Source: Lachnoclostridium sp.
GTDB taxonomy: Bacteria; Bacillota; Clostridia; Lachnospirales; Lachnospiraceae
Reading direction: 5' to 3'
DNA length: 40,814 nucleotides
Assembly: GCA_023664665.1 (NCBI GenBank)
Contig: JAMPEY010000028.1
Span: 1 to 40,814, forward strand
Shown here: positions 25,063 through 32,815 of the stretch, one piece after another
Numbering within the stretch: position 1 is the first letter of the stretch
How the letters are laid out: every line of letters begins with the position of its first letter
Translations under genes and position numbers: made by a program
Notes under the pieces: generated by a model
What the model was told of the DNA's origin: nothing
The model's database searches: none
The model's input: the letters and a program-made list of their open reading frames with translations, nothing else

Positions 25063-26553
25063 CTAATGATGGGAAAGAGCGTATGCCGCCCCAAGCAGCT
25101 TCTTTTCCTGAAAACAGTCCCCCATTAACTGGATTCCGATGGGAAGCAATTTGCTATGTCCGTCCGGGGCATGGCTTTTCTCAGGCAAAATGCCCTCAGG
25201 CAGAATGCCTGTTGGAAGAATGCCTGTTGGCAGGCTGATTGCGGGCAGTCCTGCCAGATTTGCCGGAACCGTATAAATATCTCCCTGATACATTCTGACA
25301 GGGTCTTCAAGGCTTTCCCCCAATTTGGGCGCCGCGGCAGGCGCGGTAGGACCCAGAATCAGGTCATATTTCGCAAACGCCCTGTCAAACGCCCTTTTGA
25401 GCAAAGTCCTGACACGAAGCGCTTTCAGATAATAGGCGTCATAATAACCGGCGCTTAATACAAAGGAGCCCAGCATAATACGCCTTTTTACTTCTGCGCC
25501 AAAGGCTTCCGAACGGCTCTTTTTATACAATAAATCAAGATTTTCCGCACTTTCGGCACGATAGCCGTATTTTATGCCGTCAAAACGCCCCAGATTGGAG
25601 CTTGCCTCCGCCGCCGCAATCGTATAGTAAGCGGGCACCGCATACTCCGCCAATCCCAAATCAAATTCTTCCACAAGGGCGCCGCAGTCTCTGAAAACTT
25701 CCGCCGCTTCCAAAACCGCCTCCCTTACTTCCTCCGCCAATCCTGCCCCAAGATACTCTCCCGGAATTCCGATTCGCATACCCTCTATGTCCCCTGTCAG
25801 CCCGGATGCAAAATCCGTATCCTGCCTTTTTACGGAAGTGGAATCCTTGGCGTCATAAGAGGCAATTGCCTCCAAAACTGCCGCACAATCCGTTACATCT
25901 TTCGTGATAACGCCAATCTGGTCTAAGGAGGAAGCATAGGCAACCAATCCATAGCGGGAGACGGTGCCGTAAGTGGGTTTCATGCCCACAACCCCGCAGT
26001 ATGCGGCAGGCAGTCTGACGGAACCGCCCGTATCGGAACCCAGCGCCGCAAAACATTCCCCTGCTGCCACCGCTGCGGCAGAGCCGCCGGAAGAACCGCC
26101 GGGAACATGCCCCATGTTGTGAGGATTCCGCGTCGCCCCATAATAGGAAGTTTCCGTGGTGCTTCCCATGGCAAATTCATCCATATTGGTCTTGCCGATA
26201 ATCACTGCGCCCGCTTTTTCCAACATTGTCACAGCCTCCGCGCTGTAAGACGGCACAAAATCCTCAAGCATTTTAGAACCACAGGTGGTCCTTATTCCCC
26301 GGGTACACAGATTATCTTTTATGGCAAAAGGCACTCCGGCAAGGGGAGCCGTCAAAACTCCGGCATCCATCTGAGCCTGCACCTGTGTAGCTCTTTCCAT
26401 GGCTTTTTCCTTGTCCAAGGTGATATAGCAGTTTAACTGTTCCTCTTTCTCGGCTATAACGCCAAACACTGCCTCCACCGCATCCGACACCTTGATTTCG
26501 CCCTGTTTGATTTTCTGCGACAACTCTACTGCCGTATTGTCCAAAATATCCAT
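25063..26553 (-). CDS. gatA: Asp/Glu-tRNA amidotransferase subunit A (amidase)
   Basis: Protein of 496 residues. Start ATG 26553 (MDILDNTAVELS) follows GAGGGGGTAAAG. The amidase signature is complete: K79 (FAIKDNLCTRG), GGSSGGS with S154-S155 and the nucleophile S178 in SDTGGSVRLPA. It hydrolyses glutamine to feed ammonia to GatB. Near the C-terminus (about 440-469) there is a run of LPTGI/LPEGI repeats and a short insertion (EKSHAPDGHS), encoded by a 15-bp tandem repeat near 25195-25240. It starts 13 bp after gatC. Confidence 0.97.
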   Translation of the reverse strand: MDILDNTAVELSQKIKQGEIKVSDAVEAVFGVIAEKEEQLNCYITLDKEKAMERATQVQAQMDAGVLTAPLAGVPFAIKDNLCTRGIRTTCGSKMLEDFVPSYSAEAVTMLEKAGAVIIGKTNMDEFAMGSTTETSYYGATRNPHNMGHVPGGSSGGSAAAVAAGECFAALGSDTGGSVRLPAAYCGVVGMKPTYGTVSRYGLVAYASSLDQIGVITKDVTDCAAVLEAIASYDAKDSTSVKRQDTDFASGLTGDIEGMRIGIPGEYLGAGLAEEVREAVLEAAEVFRDCGALVEEFDLGLAEYAVPAYYTIAAAEASSNLGRFDGIKYGYRAESAENLDLLYKKSRSEAFGAEVKRRIMLGSFVLSAGYYDAYYLKALRVRTLLKRAFDRAFAKYDLILGPTAPAAAPKLGESLEDPVRMYQGDIYTVPANLAGLPAISLPTGILPTGILPEGILPEKSHAPDGHSKLLPIGIQLMGDCFQEKKLLGAAYALSHH

Positions 26554-26566
26554 CTTTACCCCCTCT

Positions 26567-26854
26567 TTAAAAAGTTTCCGGCACCACAAACATATTATCC
26601 CTGCTGCAGGGGGCGTTTTTCAACATGCTCCCGCTGTCATCCCCGTTGACAACCGCATCTTCCCGAAACACATTCTGCATGGGCAACACATGGGACATGG
26701 GCTCCACTGCATCTGTATTCAGTTCATTCAATTTGTCAATATAATCTAATATGCGGTTCATATCCTGCTTTGCCTGACTGCGCTCCTTATCGGAAAGTTC
26801 CAGCTTGGCTAACATTTCGATATGTTTCACCGCTTCATCATCCATTCTGTCCAT
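26567..26854 (-). CDS. gatC: Asp/Glu-tRNA amidotransferase subunit C
   Basis: Protein of 95 residues, normal for GatC. Start ATG 26854 (MDRMDDEAVKHIEMLAKLEL) follows AGGAGAGGCCG. It shows the helix AKLELSDKERSQAKQDMN, the ILDYIDKLNELNTD segment and EPMSHVL, then FREDAV. GatC stabilises the GatA-GatB complex. First gene of gatCAB. Confidence 0.96.
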   Translation of the reverse strand: MDRMDDEAVKHIEMLAKLELSDKERSQAKQDMNRILDYIDKLNELNTDAVEPMSHVLPMQNVFREDAVVNGDDSGSMLKNAPCSRDNMFVVPETF

Positions 26855-26924
26855 CGGCCTCTCCTGTTTTCCACAATTTGGCTTACGAAAACCGTATCTT
26901 GAAAATATTCCACGAGTTATACTG

Positions 26925-26953
26925 ATTATACCAACCACTGCCAATCAGCGCAA
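26925..26953 (-). promoter_or_regulatory. Probable gatCAB promoter
   Basis: On the - strand TATAAT (26930-26925) with a poor -35, TTGCGC (26953-26948), 17 nt upstream. It lies about 70 bp before gatC. Confidence 0.5.
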
Positions 26954-26992
26954 TGAGAAAAATAGACACCGGTGGACACACCCTTTCTTTCT

Positions 26993-27271
26993 ATGGTATA
27001 ATGATTCTGCTACGCAGAATGCAGGTCGGCTTGCGCCGCCTTGTCGCCGCTGCGCGGCGCATTATACAGATATCCATGGCTTGAAAATCAAATGTCTGCT
27101 ACGCAGCCGCTTGATTTTCTGCGCACATGGTATAATGATTCTGCTACGCAGAATGCAGGTCGGCTTGCGCCGCCTTGTCGCCGCTGCGCGGCGCATTATA
27201 CAGATATCCATGGCTTGAAAATCAAATGTCTGCTGACGCAGCCGCTTGATTTTCTGCGCACATGGTATAAT
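26993..27271 (+). repeat. 134/135-bp tandem repeat with embedded extended -10 promoters
   Basis: Unit 1 is 26993-27126 and unit 2 is 27127-27261. They are identical except for one inserted G in unit 2 (CTGCTGACGCA against CTGCTACGCA). A third copy starts at 27262 and stops after TATAAT. Each unit begins ATGGTATAATGATT, an extended -10, followed by the hairpin ATTCTGC-TAC-GCAGAAT. A GC-rich segment and a long inverted repeat GAAAATCAA...TTGATTTTC come next. The third -10 (27265-27270) is 53 bp from the start of the gene at 27324 and is its likely promoter. The non-coding stretch 26855-27323 holds otherwise only the gatC promoter. Confidence 0.9.
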
Positions 27272-27323
27272 ATTTATGCTATAAATATCTTCGCTGCGGC
27301 AGGCATACTTGAAAGGAGCATTC

Positions 27324-27614
27324 ATGGATAAAAATCAGACGCAGATTACCTATGCGCCAAATATTAAAAAAATCGAGAAATTAGGCGCTAAGTGGTACAA
27401 TATCGTTGTAGATATCACCCAAAAGTTAGAAGAATGGGGATTTCAATATTCCCGCACTCTGGGCTTTGTAAATGACAGGGAATTATCCGAAGAAGAAATG
27501 GCCCAATTGGGACAGGAAATTGCCACTTTGGCATTAGGCAAAGAAAATTTATTGTATTTGAATATCAGAGTCATCAGCAATGTGACGGATTTGACATATC
27601 TTTTCAAGAAATAG
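27324..27614 (+). CDS. Small protein of unknown function
   Basis: Protein of 96 residues. ATG 27324 (MDKNQTQITYAPNIKKIEKL) follows GAAAGGAGCATTC. It is soluble and mixed helix/strand (GAKWYNIVVDITQKLEEWGF; ELSEEEMAQLGQEIATLAL). I recognise no family. It is followed after 17 bp by the inositol-monophosphatase-type gene and is probably co-transcribed from the repeat-borne promoter. Confidence 0.75.
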   Translation: MDKNQTQITYAPNIKKIEKLGAKWYNIVVDITQKLEEWGFQYSRTLGFVNDRELSEEEMAQLGQEIATLALGKENLLYLNIRVISNVTDLTYLFKK

Positions 27615-27631
27615 GCAAGGAGGGCGTTACT

Positions 27632-28426
27632 ATGTCAGAACATCTGCTGGAACAGGTCAAATCCCTTGTTTTAGAAGCAAGTAAATTCTGTGACAAAGAA
27701 CAGCTTGCCATATACTCCAAGGGCGGCAACTCCAATTTCGTCACCACGGCAGACATCAATGTGGAAAAATATTTAAAAGAAAAACTCCCGCCCCTGCTCC
27801 CGGGAAGCTGCTTTATCGGGGAAGAAAGCGCAGACAATGATTATCACCACGAATACTTGTGGATTGTGGACCCCATTGACGGAACTTCAAATTTTATCCG
27901 AGATTTGAAATTAAGTGCCGTTTCCGTCGGCTTAGTGCATAATGGGGAGCCGATTTTAGGCGTCGTATACAATCCCTTTACACAAGATATGTATTACGCC
28001 CAAAAAGGACAGGGCGCTTTTCTAAATGACAAGCCCATCCATGTTTCGGAGCGGGATTTTGCGCACGGGCATTTCTGCACGGCATTCAGCCTTTACAAAA
28101 AAGAACTTGCACCGGCCTGTTTCCGCATTCTGGAAAGGGTCTATAAAGAATGTGACGATATGCGCCGGCTCGGCTCGGCGGCGTTGGAATTATGCACTCT
28201 GGCAGGCGGCGGCACGGAGCTCTACTTTGAAATCCGGCTGTTTCCGTGGGACTACTGCGGCGCGCTGGCGATTTTAAAAGAAGCGGGAGGCTATTATACC
28301 GCCGTTCCTACTAATCAGGAGCTTTTTAAAGGTCCCACCCCATTAGTGGCCGCTAACTCCGAAGAAAATTTGAAGCGCCTGCTGGAAATCGTCAAAGAAG
28401 AACTGCGGCCCCATTTCCAAGCGTGA
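27632..28426 (+). CDS. Inositol monophosphatase family phosphatase
   Basis: Protein of 264 residues, the usual length. Metal-binding motifs are FIGEES (62-66) and WIVDPIDGTSNF (77-88, D80 and D83), and the C-terminal motif is WDYCGALAILKEAGG. The family dephosphorylates sugar or inositol phosphates, or PAP (CysQ-like); the substrate cannot be told from sequence. AAGGAGGGCG precedes ATG. Its last codons, GCG TGA, lie inside the repeat array that follows. Confidence 0.95.
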   Translation: MSEHLLEQVKSLVLEASKFCDKEQLAIYSKGGNSNFVTTADINVEKYLKEKLPPLLPGSCFIGEESADNDYHHEYLWIVDPIDGTSNFIRDLKLSAVSVGLVHNGEPILGVVYNPFTQDMYYAQKGQGAFLNDKPIHVSERDFAHGHFCTAFSLYKKELAPACFRILERVYKECDDMRRLGSAALELCTLAGGGTELYFEIRLFPWDYCGALAILKEAGGYYTAVPTNQELFKGPTPLVAANSEENLKRLLEIVKEELRPHFQA

Positions 28427-28650
28427 GACTTAGAACTTCTTCACGAAGCAACCCTCACTCCGCCCCCATTCCAAGTGAAAAACGCCGCCCTTGCGTTTTT
28501 CGGCGTAAGACTTAGAACTTCTTCGCGAAGCAGCCCTCACCCCGCCCCCATTCCAAATGAAAAACGCCGCCCTTGCGTTTTTCGGCGTGAGACTTAGAAC
28601 TTCTTCGCGAAGCAGCCATTGCTGCGAGTGATTAGAAGTTCTTCTCACGC
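28421..28650. repeat. 82-bp hairpin repeat array with inverted ends
   Basis: Units start at 28421, 28503 and 28585 (period 82); the third is partial. Each full unit ends with a stem AAAAACGC/GCGTTTTT that looks like a bidirectional terminator. The array begins GCGTGAGA and AGAACTTCT and ends with their complements (AGAAGTTCT, CTCACGC at 28644-28650), so it has imperfect terminal inverted repeats of about 20 bp. The third unit and the right end can fold into one long hairpin. Both flanking genes take their stop codon from the GCGTGAG ends. Confidence 0.88.
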
Positions 28651-29796
28651 TATCCAACCCCAGCTAATGGCAAGGAATTCTCCCAAAAAGAACATTCCCC
28701 TAAGCCAAATCAAGCTTCCTGCGAAAAAGGCAGGGAAAAGCAGATTTTCCCGCTCTTTTAATATTTTCCGCCACAGGGATACTATCACACAGATTACAAG
28801 CGTCATAGTGCCAAATGTTGCTCTGTCCGGATAATGGGGCGACAACAGCATGGCTCCCCACGACAGCAGCGCACAGAGTAACAGCAACTGATTTTTCCTT
28901 CCCAGCGGCTGTTTTAACACTCCTTTGCCGATAAAAAGCGTCATCACAAGACAGAGCAGGACAGGGAACAAATATTCCAGCGCGCCCTTGCTCTCTCCAT
29001 AGCACCGCAAAAACACCCGCCACAAAAGCCCGTATTGATTCTCCGGCACCTGTGCGCTTCTAACAAAATTCCCCGGCGCCAGAATCATCATAACACTTCC
29101 GAAAAGGCATGACAGATTTCCCAGAATCATCCACGGCGCTATCCGCCTGTGCTCTCTCGCCGCCAGCCAAATCACGCCAAGACTTATGAGCCAGACCGCA
29201 GGTCCCATATTCTCATTGCTCCAACCCGCCAGAATGCCCAAAGGAACAATCCAGAGCGTAATACACGGCAGCGAGAAATATTTTTGTCCCTCCTCCGGGA
29301 TTTCCCTCAGATAACACCACAAAAACAGCAGCACAAATACCGTAATATATAAATAATTGGCGGCTCCCGCCTGCCAGAACATACTCATCTTCCAATTGGC
29401 GTTAAGACCCAGAAGCATACTGACCGCCGCCCAGTGCCCGAAAAATTTCCCTTTCTTCCCCTGCACTCCCGCCGTCATACAGATGACAACTCCAAGCAAC
29501 AAAGTTACCGCCACATTTAAGATATCCGCGGCGTCCTCTCCCGCAAGCAGGGTCAACTGCAGGATACCGTGAGTCATGCTCCGTCCGCCCCAATTCAAAT
29601 AATGCCATATCTGGCTTTCGATGATATCATGCAGATTGGTAATAGGCTCCTCTGAGGACAGTTTTGTGGAATACCACTCATCATCCATCATAAAAGGAAC
29701 CGCCCTGTGGGTCCGATACATCACAATAACGGACACCACCGTCAGGATTCCCACTGCCGCCCACAGGATAAAACGCTTTTTGCCTTTTTCGTTCAT
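28645..29796 (-). CDS. Multi-pass membrane protein, DUF6056-like
   Basis: Protein of 383 residues with about 10 membrane segments. After the first helix a conserved outer loop has MMDDEWYST and IWHYLNWGGRSMTHG, which I associate with DUF6056 membrane proteins; these resemble GT-C-type glycosyltransferases in layout (acidic residues in the first loop). Function unknown; a glycan or polymer role is possible. CGAGG precedes the ATG. The stop codon is inside the repeat array. Confidence 0.82.
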   Translation of the reverse strand: MNEKGKKRFILWAAVGILTVVSVIVMYRTHRAVPFMMDDEWYSTKLSSEEPITNLHDIIESQIWHYLNWGGRSMTHGILQLTLLAGEDAADILNVAVTLLLGVVICMTAGVQGKKGKFFGHWAAVSMLLGLNANWKMSMFWQAGAANYLYITVFVLLFLWCYLREIPEEGQKYFSLPCITLWIVPLGILAGWSNENMGPAVWLISLGVIWLAAREHRRIAPWMILGNLSCLFGSVMMILAPGNFVRSAQVPENQYGLLWRVFLRCYGESKGALEYLFPVLLCLVMTLFIGKGVLKQPLGRKNQLLLLCALLSWGAMLLSPHYPDRATFGTMTLVICVIVSLWRKILKERENLLFPAFFAGSLIWLRGMFFLGEFLAISWGWIA

Positions 29797-29972
29797 ACAG
29801 ACCTCGCTTCCGCCGCCGCAATCCGCTTTCCGCGGACTCCATAGCTACATTCCACTATAGCATACCGACTTTAAAAACGCAACAAATGTAAGAGCCCGGC
29901 TTGCTAAAAGCACCCGTTCATGATAATATGGGAATATGTGGAATCAAAATAAATAATCGCAAGGAGATTATC

Positions 29973-31121
29973 ATGCCTGAAAAAGAAATCCATATCTATG
30001 TTAATATTCCGGACAAAACGCCAAACTATGCCACTATAGCCGAGGCGCTTGTCTCCGTCGATGGCGGCATGCGCGCTGCTGACACTGCAAACACTTCTGA
30101 CGCCGCGAACGCTTCTGACGCCGCGAACGCTTCTGACGCCGCGGTGGAATTAAATGCGGTAAAGGAATTATCCTCGCCCGAAAAACATTTTCCCGAGGAA
30201 TACTCGGATATACCGCCGGTGGTAGTCCATATCGGCGAGGGAACCTATCGGGAAAAGCTGGTAGTCACCCGGCCAAACATGACCTTTCTCGGCGCCGGCC
30301 GTGACAAAACAGTTTTAGTATATGGACAGGGCGCAAAGGAAATCATGCCGGACGGTACAAACCGCGGCACTTTCCGCACAGCATCCCTGCGCATCGATAC
30401 CCACGATTTCACCGCAAGGCATCTGACCGTTCAAAATGATGCCGGTTTCGGTCACACCGTAGGGCAGGCTATCGCTCTTTATGTGGACGGTGACAGAAAC
30501 GCCTTTGAAGACTGTGCCTTTCTTTCCAGTCAGGACACTGTATTTACCGCCCCTCTGCCTCTCAAAGAAGCAAAGCCCGGCGGCTTTAAAGGACCCGGCG
30601 AACATAGTCCCAGAGTGCTCGGACGGCATTATTTCAAAAATTGTTATCTCAGGGGAGATGTTGATTTCCTTTTCGGGGGCGGCATTGTTTATTATGAAAG
30701 CTGCACTGTCTTTTCACAGAAACCGGGAGACCGCAAACCGCCGGAAAGCCCGGATGAAGAGGTTATCTATGGCTATATTACCGCCGCTTCTACCTTTGAG
30801 GGTCTTCCTTACGGATATGTCTTTCGGGACTGCCGCCTAATCAGCGACTGCCCCCCTGCCAGCGTTTATCTGGGCAGACCCTGGAGGGAATTCGCCAAAA
30901 CCGTATTTCTCCACTGTGAAATGGGAGACCATATTCATCCTTTAGGATGGGCGGATTGGAATAAGCCCCACGGGCATTTTGATTATGCGGAATACGATTC
31001 CTATGGTCCGGGAGCTAACCCTTCCGCCAGAGCGGATTTTTCCCGTCAGCTTACCGAAGAAGAATCCAAAGAATATACACTTGAAAAAGTATTGCAGGGT
31101 TGGATTCCTGACTACGAATAA
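29973..31121 (+). CDS. Pectinesterase (pectin methylesterase, CE8)
   Basis: Protein of 382 residues from ATG 29973 (MPEKEIHIYVNIPDK), after GCAAGGAGATTATC. The CE8 signatures are complete: QNDAGFGHTVGQAIAL, SSQDTVF with D188, GDVDFLFG with nucleophile D231, and GRPWREFAKTVF with R302. There is no signal peptide, so it should act in the cytosol on imported oligogalacturonides, unlike the secreted lyase at 35640. Residues 37-57 are a low-complexity tandem repeat (NASDAA units, 21-bp DNA repeat) inserted between the first strands. The stop overlaps the convergent alarmone synthetase gene by 10 bp. Confidence 0.95.
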   Translation: MPEKEIHIYVNIPDKTPNYATIAEALVSVDGGMRAADTANTSDAANASDAANASDAAVELNAVKELSSPEKHFPEEYSDIPPVVVHIGEGTYREKLVVTRPNMTFLGAGRDKTVLVYGQGAKEIMPDGTNRGTFRTASLRIDTHDFTARHLTVQNDAGFGHTVGQAIALYVDGDRNAFEDCAFLSSQDTVFTAPLPLKEAKPGGFKGPGEHSPRVLGRHYFKNCYLRGDVDFLFGGGIVYYESCTVFSQKPGDRKPPESPDEEVIYGYITAASTFEGLPYGYVFRDCRLISDCPPASVYLGRPWREFAKTVFLHCEMGDHIHPLGWADWNKPHGHFDYAEYDSYGPGANPSARADFSRQLTEEESKEYTLEKVLQGWIPDYE

Positions 31122-31780
31122 GTTACCTGATTGTCAATACGGTTTCTGATTTGCTCCATACGGCGGTCCAGCTGGCTGATGATATCGGCGCAGTATTTCA
31201 GTTCCTCAGAAATACTCTCCGCATTTTCAATATTCTTCTTATATTTGAGCTTATGCTCCAGACTCGCCCAGAAATCCATAGCTATGGTACGAAACTGTAC
31301 TTCCACACGCATATGCTTCTTTTCTTTTGTGAGAAAAATGGGGATATCCAAGATTAAATGCAGACTGCGGTATCCGTTGGGTTTGGGATTTTTGATATAG
31401 TCTTTCTTTTCCACCAGAATAATATCATCCTGCGCCACCAGACAGTCCACGAGCATGTAGATATCCTCCGCAAAAGAGCAGATGACACGGATTCCGGCGA
31501 TATCGTTTAAGTTCTTTTCGATATTTTCCACCGTGTACTCCAATCCGTTCCGGTTCAGCTTCTCCATAATGCTCTCCGGCGATTTCAATCTGCTTTTAAT
31601 GGATTCAAAAGGATTTCTGCTGTGCAAAAGAGAAAGCTCCTTATTCAATACCTCCAGCTTTGTCTGCACTTCCAGCATGGCACATCTGTATTCCATCATC
31701 AGGTTCCGAAAACCCGCTATATTATCCTGAAATTTGTCTAATTGCTCCTTATTGAGTATAAGTTCCGATTTATCATCCAT
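31112..31780 (-). CDS. Small alarmone synthetase (RelQ/YjbM-type)
   Basis: Protein of 222 residues: the (p)ppGpp synthetase domain alone, without hydrolase or TGS/ACT domains. Motifs are IKSRLKSPESIMEKL (61-75, ATP binding), LNDIAGIRVICSF (91-103), PNGYRSLHLIL (134-144, GDP stacking Tyr137) and VEVQFRTIAMDFWASLEHKL (159-178, catalytic Glu160). Length fits RelQ (about 210). It makes (p)ppGpp from ATP and GDP/GTP in the cytosol, likely under transcriptional control. An AGGAAGG lies upstream of the ATG. It shares its 3' end with the pectinesterase gene. Confidence 0.94.
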   Translation of the reverse strand: MDDKSELILNKEQLDKFQDNIAGFRNLMMEYRCAMLEVQTKLEVLNKELSLLHSRNPFESIKSRLKSPESIMEKLNRNGLEYTVENIEKNLNDIAGIRVICSFAEDIYMLVDCLVAQDDIILVEKKDYIKNPKPNGYRSLHLILDIPIFLTKEKKHMRVEVQFRTIAMDFWASLEHKLKYKKNIENAESISEELKYCADIISQLDRRMEQIRNRIDNQVTYS

Positions 31781-31824
31781 TGTAAACTTGTACCTTCCTG
31801 TAATTTACCGATTTCTCCGCAGAA

Positions 31825-32775
31825 TTATACCGAGGTGTCCATATTTGCACCCTCTATCATGACGGGAACCTCTGTCTGCACCGGCATTTCCACGCCTCCC
31901 AGCTCTAAAGAAACCCCGTCAAAAGAAGAACTCCCATGGGAGGAACTCCCATTGGATACCTCCCTCTTTTCCTGTTCCAATTTTTGGAACAACGCTTGCA
32001 GATATTTCATATCGGCTTCCGTAATTTCCTGCAGTTCCTTGGCTCTATGCTTCCTCTTTAAACTCTTTAAATCCTCCGGGTCCATCTCTCTGGGCGCCGC
32101 ACCCATAACTTCCTCCGGAAGATCGCTCAACTCCATAGCCTCCGAAAATTCCTCCATGCTTTCTTCCATGAGGGATGCCATCAGTTCCTCAACTTCCTTC
32201 ATAAGAGCCTGCCACTCTTCCCTGCTGATGGTTTGTTCCTGTCCGTTTTCCGTGATGATGGCAACCTCTTCCATCCCGTCAAGCTCATCCTCCGACTCCC
32301 GCTCTTCCAACTCCTCCAAACAGGAACCGCCGGTTTTCGCCATTTCCTCTTCCTGCATATGCCTCATTTTCTTTCTGGCTATGCGCTCCATCTTCCTTGC
32401 ATGAATAATGGCATTCGCTATCTCTTGATCGTCATATTCTCCCATTTTCAGCTTACTTACCAGCGAGGCAATCATACCCCTCGCTTTCGCCGCAACCCGC
32501 CTTGCGCCCCTCGATGTCTTGGACGCCAGAATCTGATTGGAAAGCTGCTTAAAATTGTATTGCAGCTTTTTCTTTTTCTGCTTCTGTTTCTGTTTACTCT
32601 TTGAAGTCCTTTTGGTAACACTGAAGGTTGCGGCCGTAGTCCCGTCCGCATTCTTTATCGTATATACAGTCCTGCCCGAATAATTCGCTCCGATTCCTAT
32701 GCCCATGCCTTCATCCTCCCTGATATCAGCCATGTTTTCTACTGTTTTGCCCATCGGTAATTCTTCAAGATCCAT
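31825..32775 (-). CDS. Charged, helical protein of unknown function
   Basis: Protein of 316 residues from ATG 32775; ATG 32754 (MGKTVENM) is an alternative, and neither has a good ribosome site. The layout is a short N-terminal part with IGIGANYSGRTVYTI, a basic stretch (KSKQKQKQKKKKLQYNFKQL), and a helical region with Ala/Arg (ASKTSRGARRVAAKARG) and MEYDDQEIANAI-type helices. A Glu/Met-rich acidic helical region follows, and a Ser/Gly-rich tail. It has no membrane segment and I recognise no family. The alternation of basic and acidic helices suggests a scaffold or nucleic-acid-associated protein, which is a guess. Confidence 0.8.
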   Translation of the reverse strand: MDLEELPMGKTVENMADIREDEGMGIGIGANYSGRTVYTIKNADGTTAATFSVTKRTSKSKQKQKQKKKKLQYNFKQLSNQILASKTSRGARRVAAKARGMIASLVSKLKMGEYDDQEIANAIIHARKMERIARKKMRHMQEEEMAKTGGSCLEELEERESEDELDGMEEVAIITENGQEQTISREEWQALMKEVEELMASLMEESMEEFSEAMELSDLPEEVMGAAPREMDPEDLKSLKRKHRAKELQEITEADMKYLQALFQKLEQEKREVSNGSSSHGSSSFDGVSLELGGVEMPVQTEVPVMIEGANMDTSV

Positions 32776-32815
32776 CTTGGCAAATTACCTGTTTTCTATA
32801 AATATATCGGCAGAT

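Noticed and set aside
26993..27271. CRISPR array
   Set aside because: The units of 134/135 bp are contiguous, without spacers, and are themselves structured; no cas gene is nearby.
27041..27331. Protein-coding frames across the 134-bp repeat
   Set aside because: They simply translate the repeat and end at the next gene; no start signal and no family resemblance.
28421..28650. CRISPR array or short protein genes in the repeat
   Set aside because: Period 82 without unique spacers; open frames here are by-products of the repeat and have no ribosome site.
31742..32404. 220-codon Ser-rich + strand frame
   Set aside because: Antisense to the charged 316-residue protein; the Ser/Cys runs mirror its Glu/Met codons.
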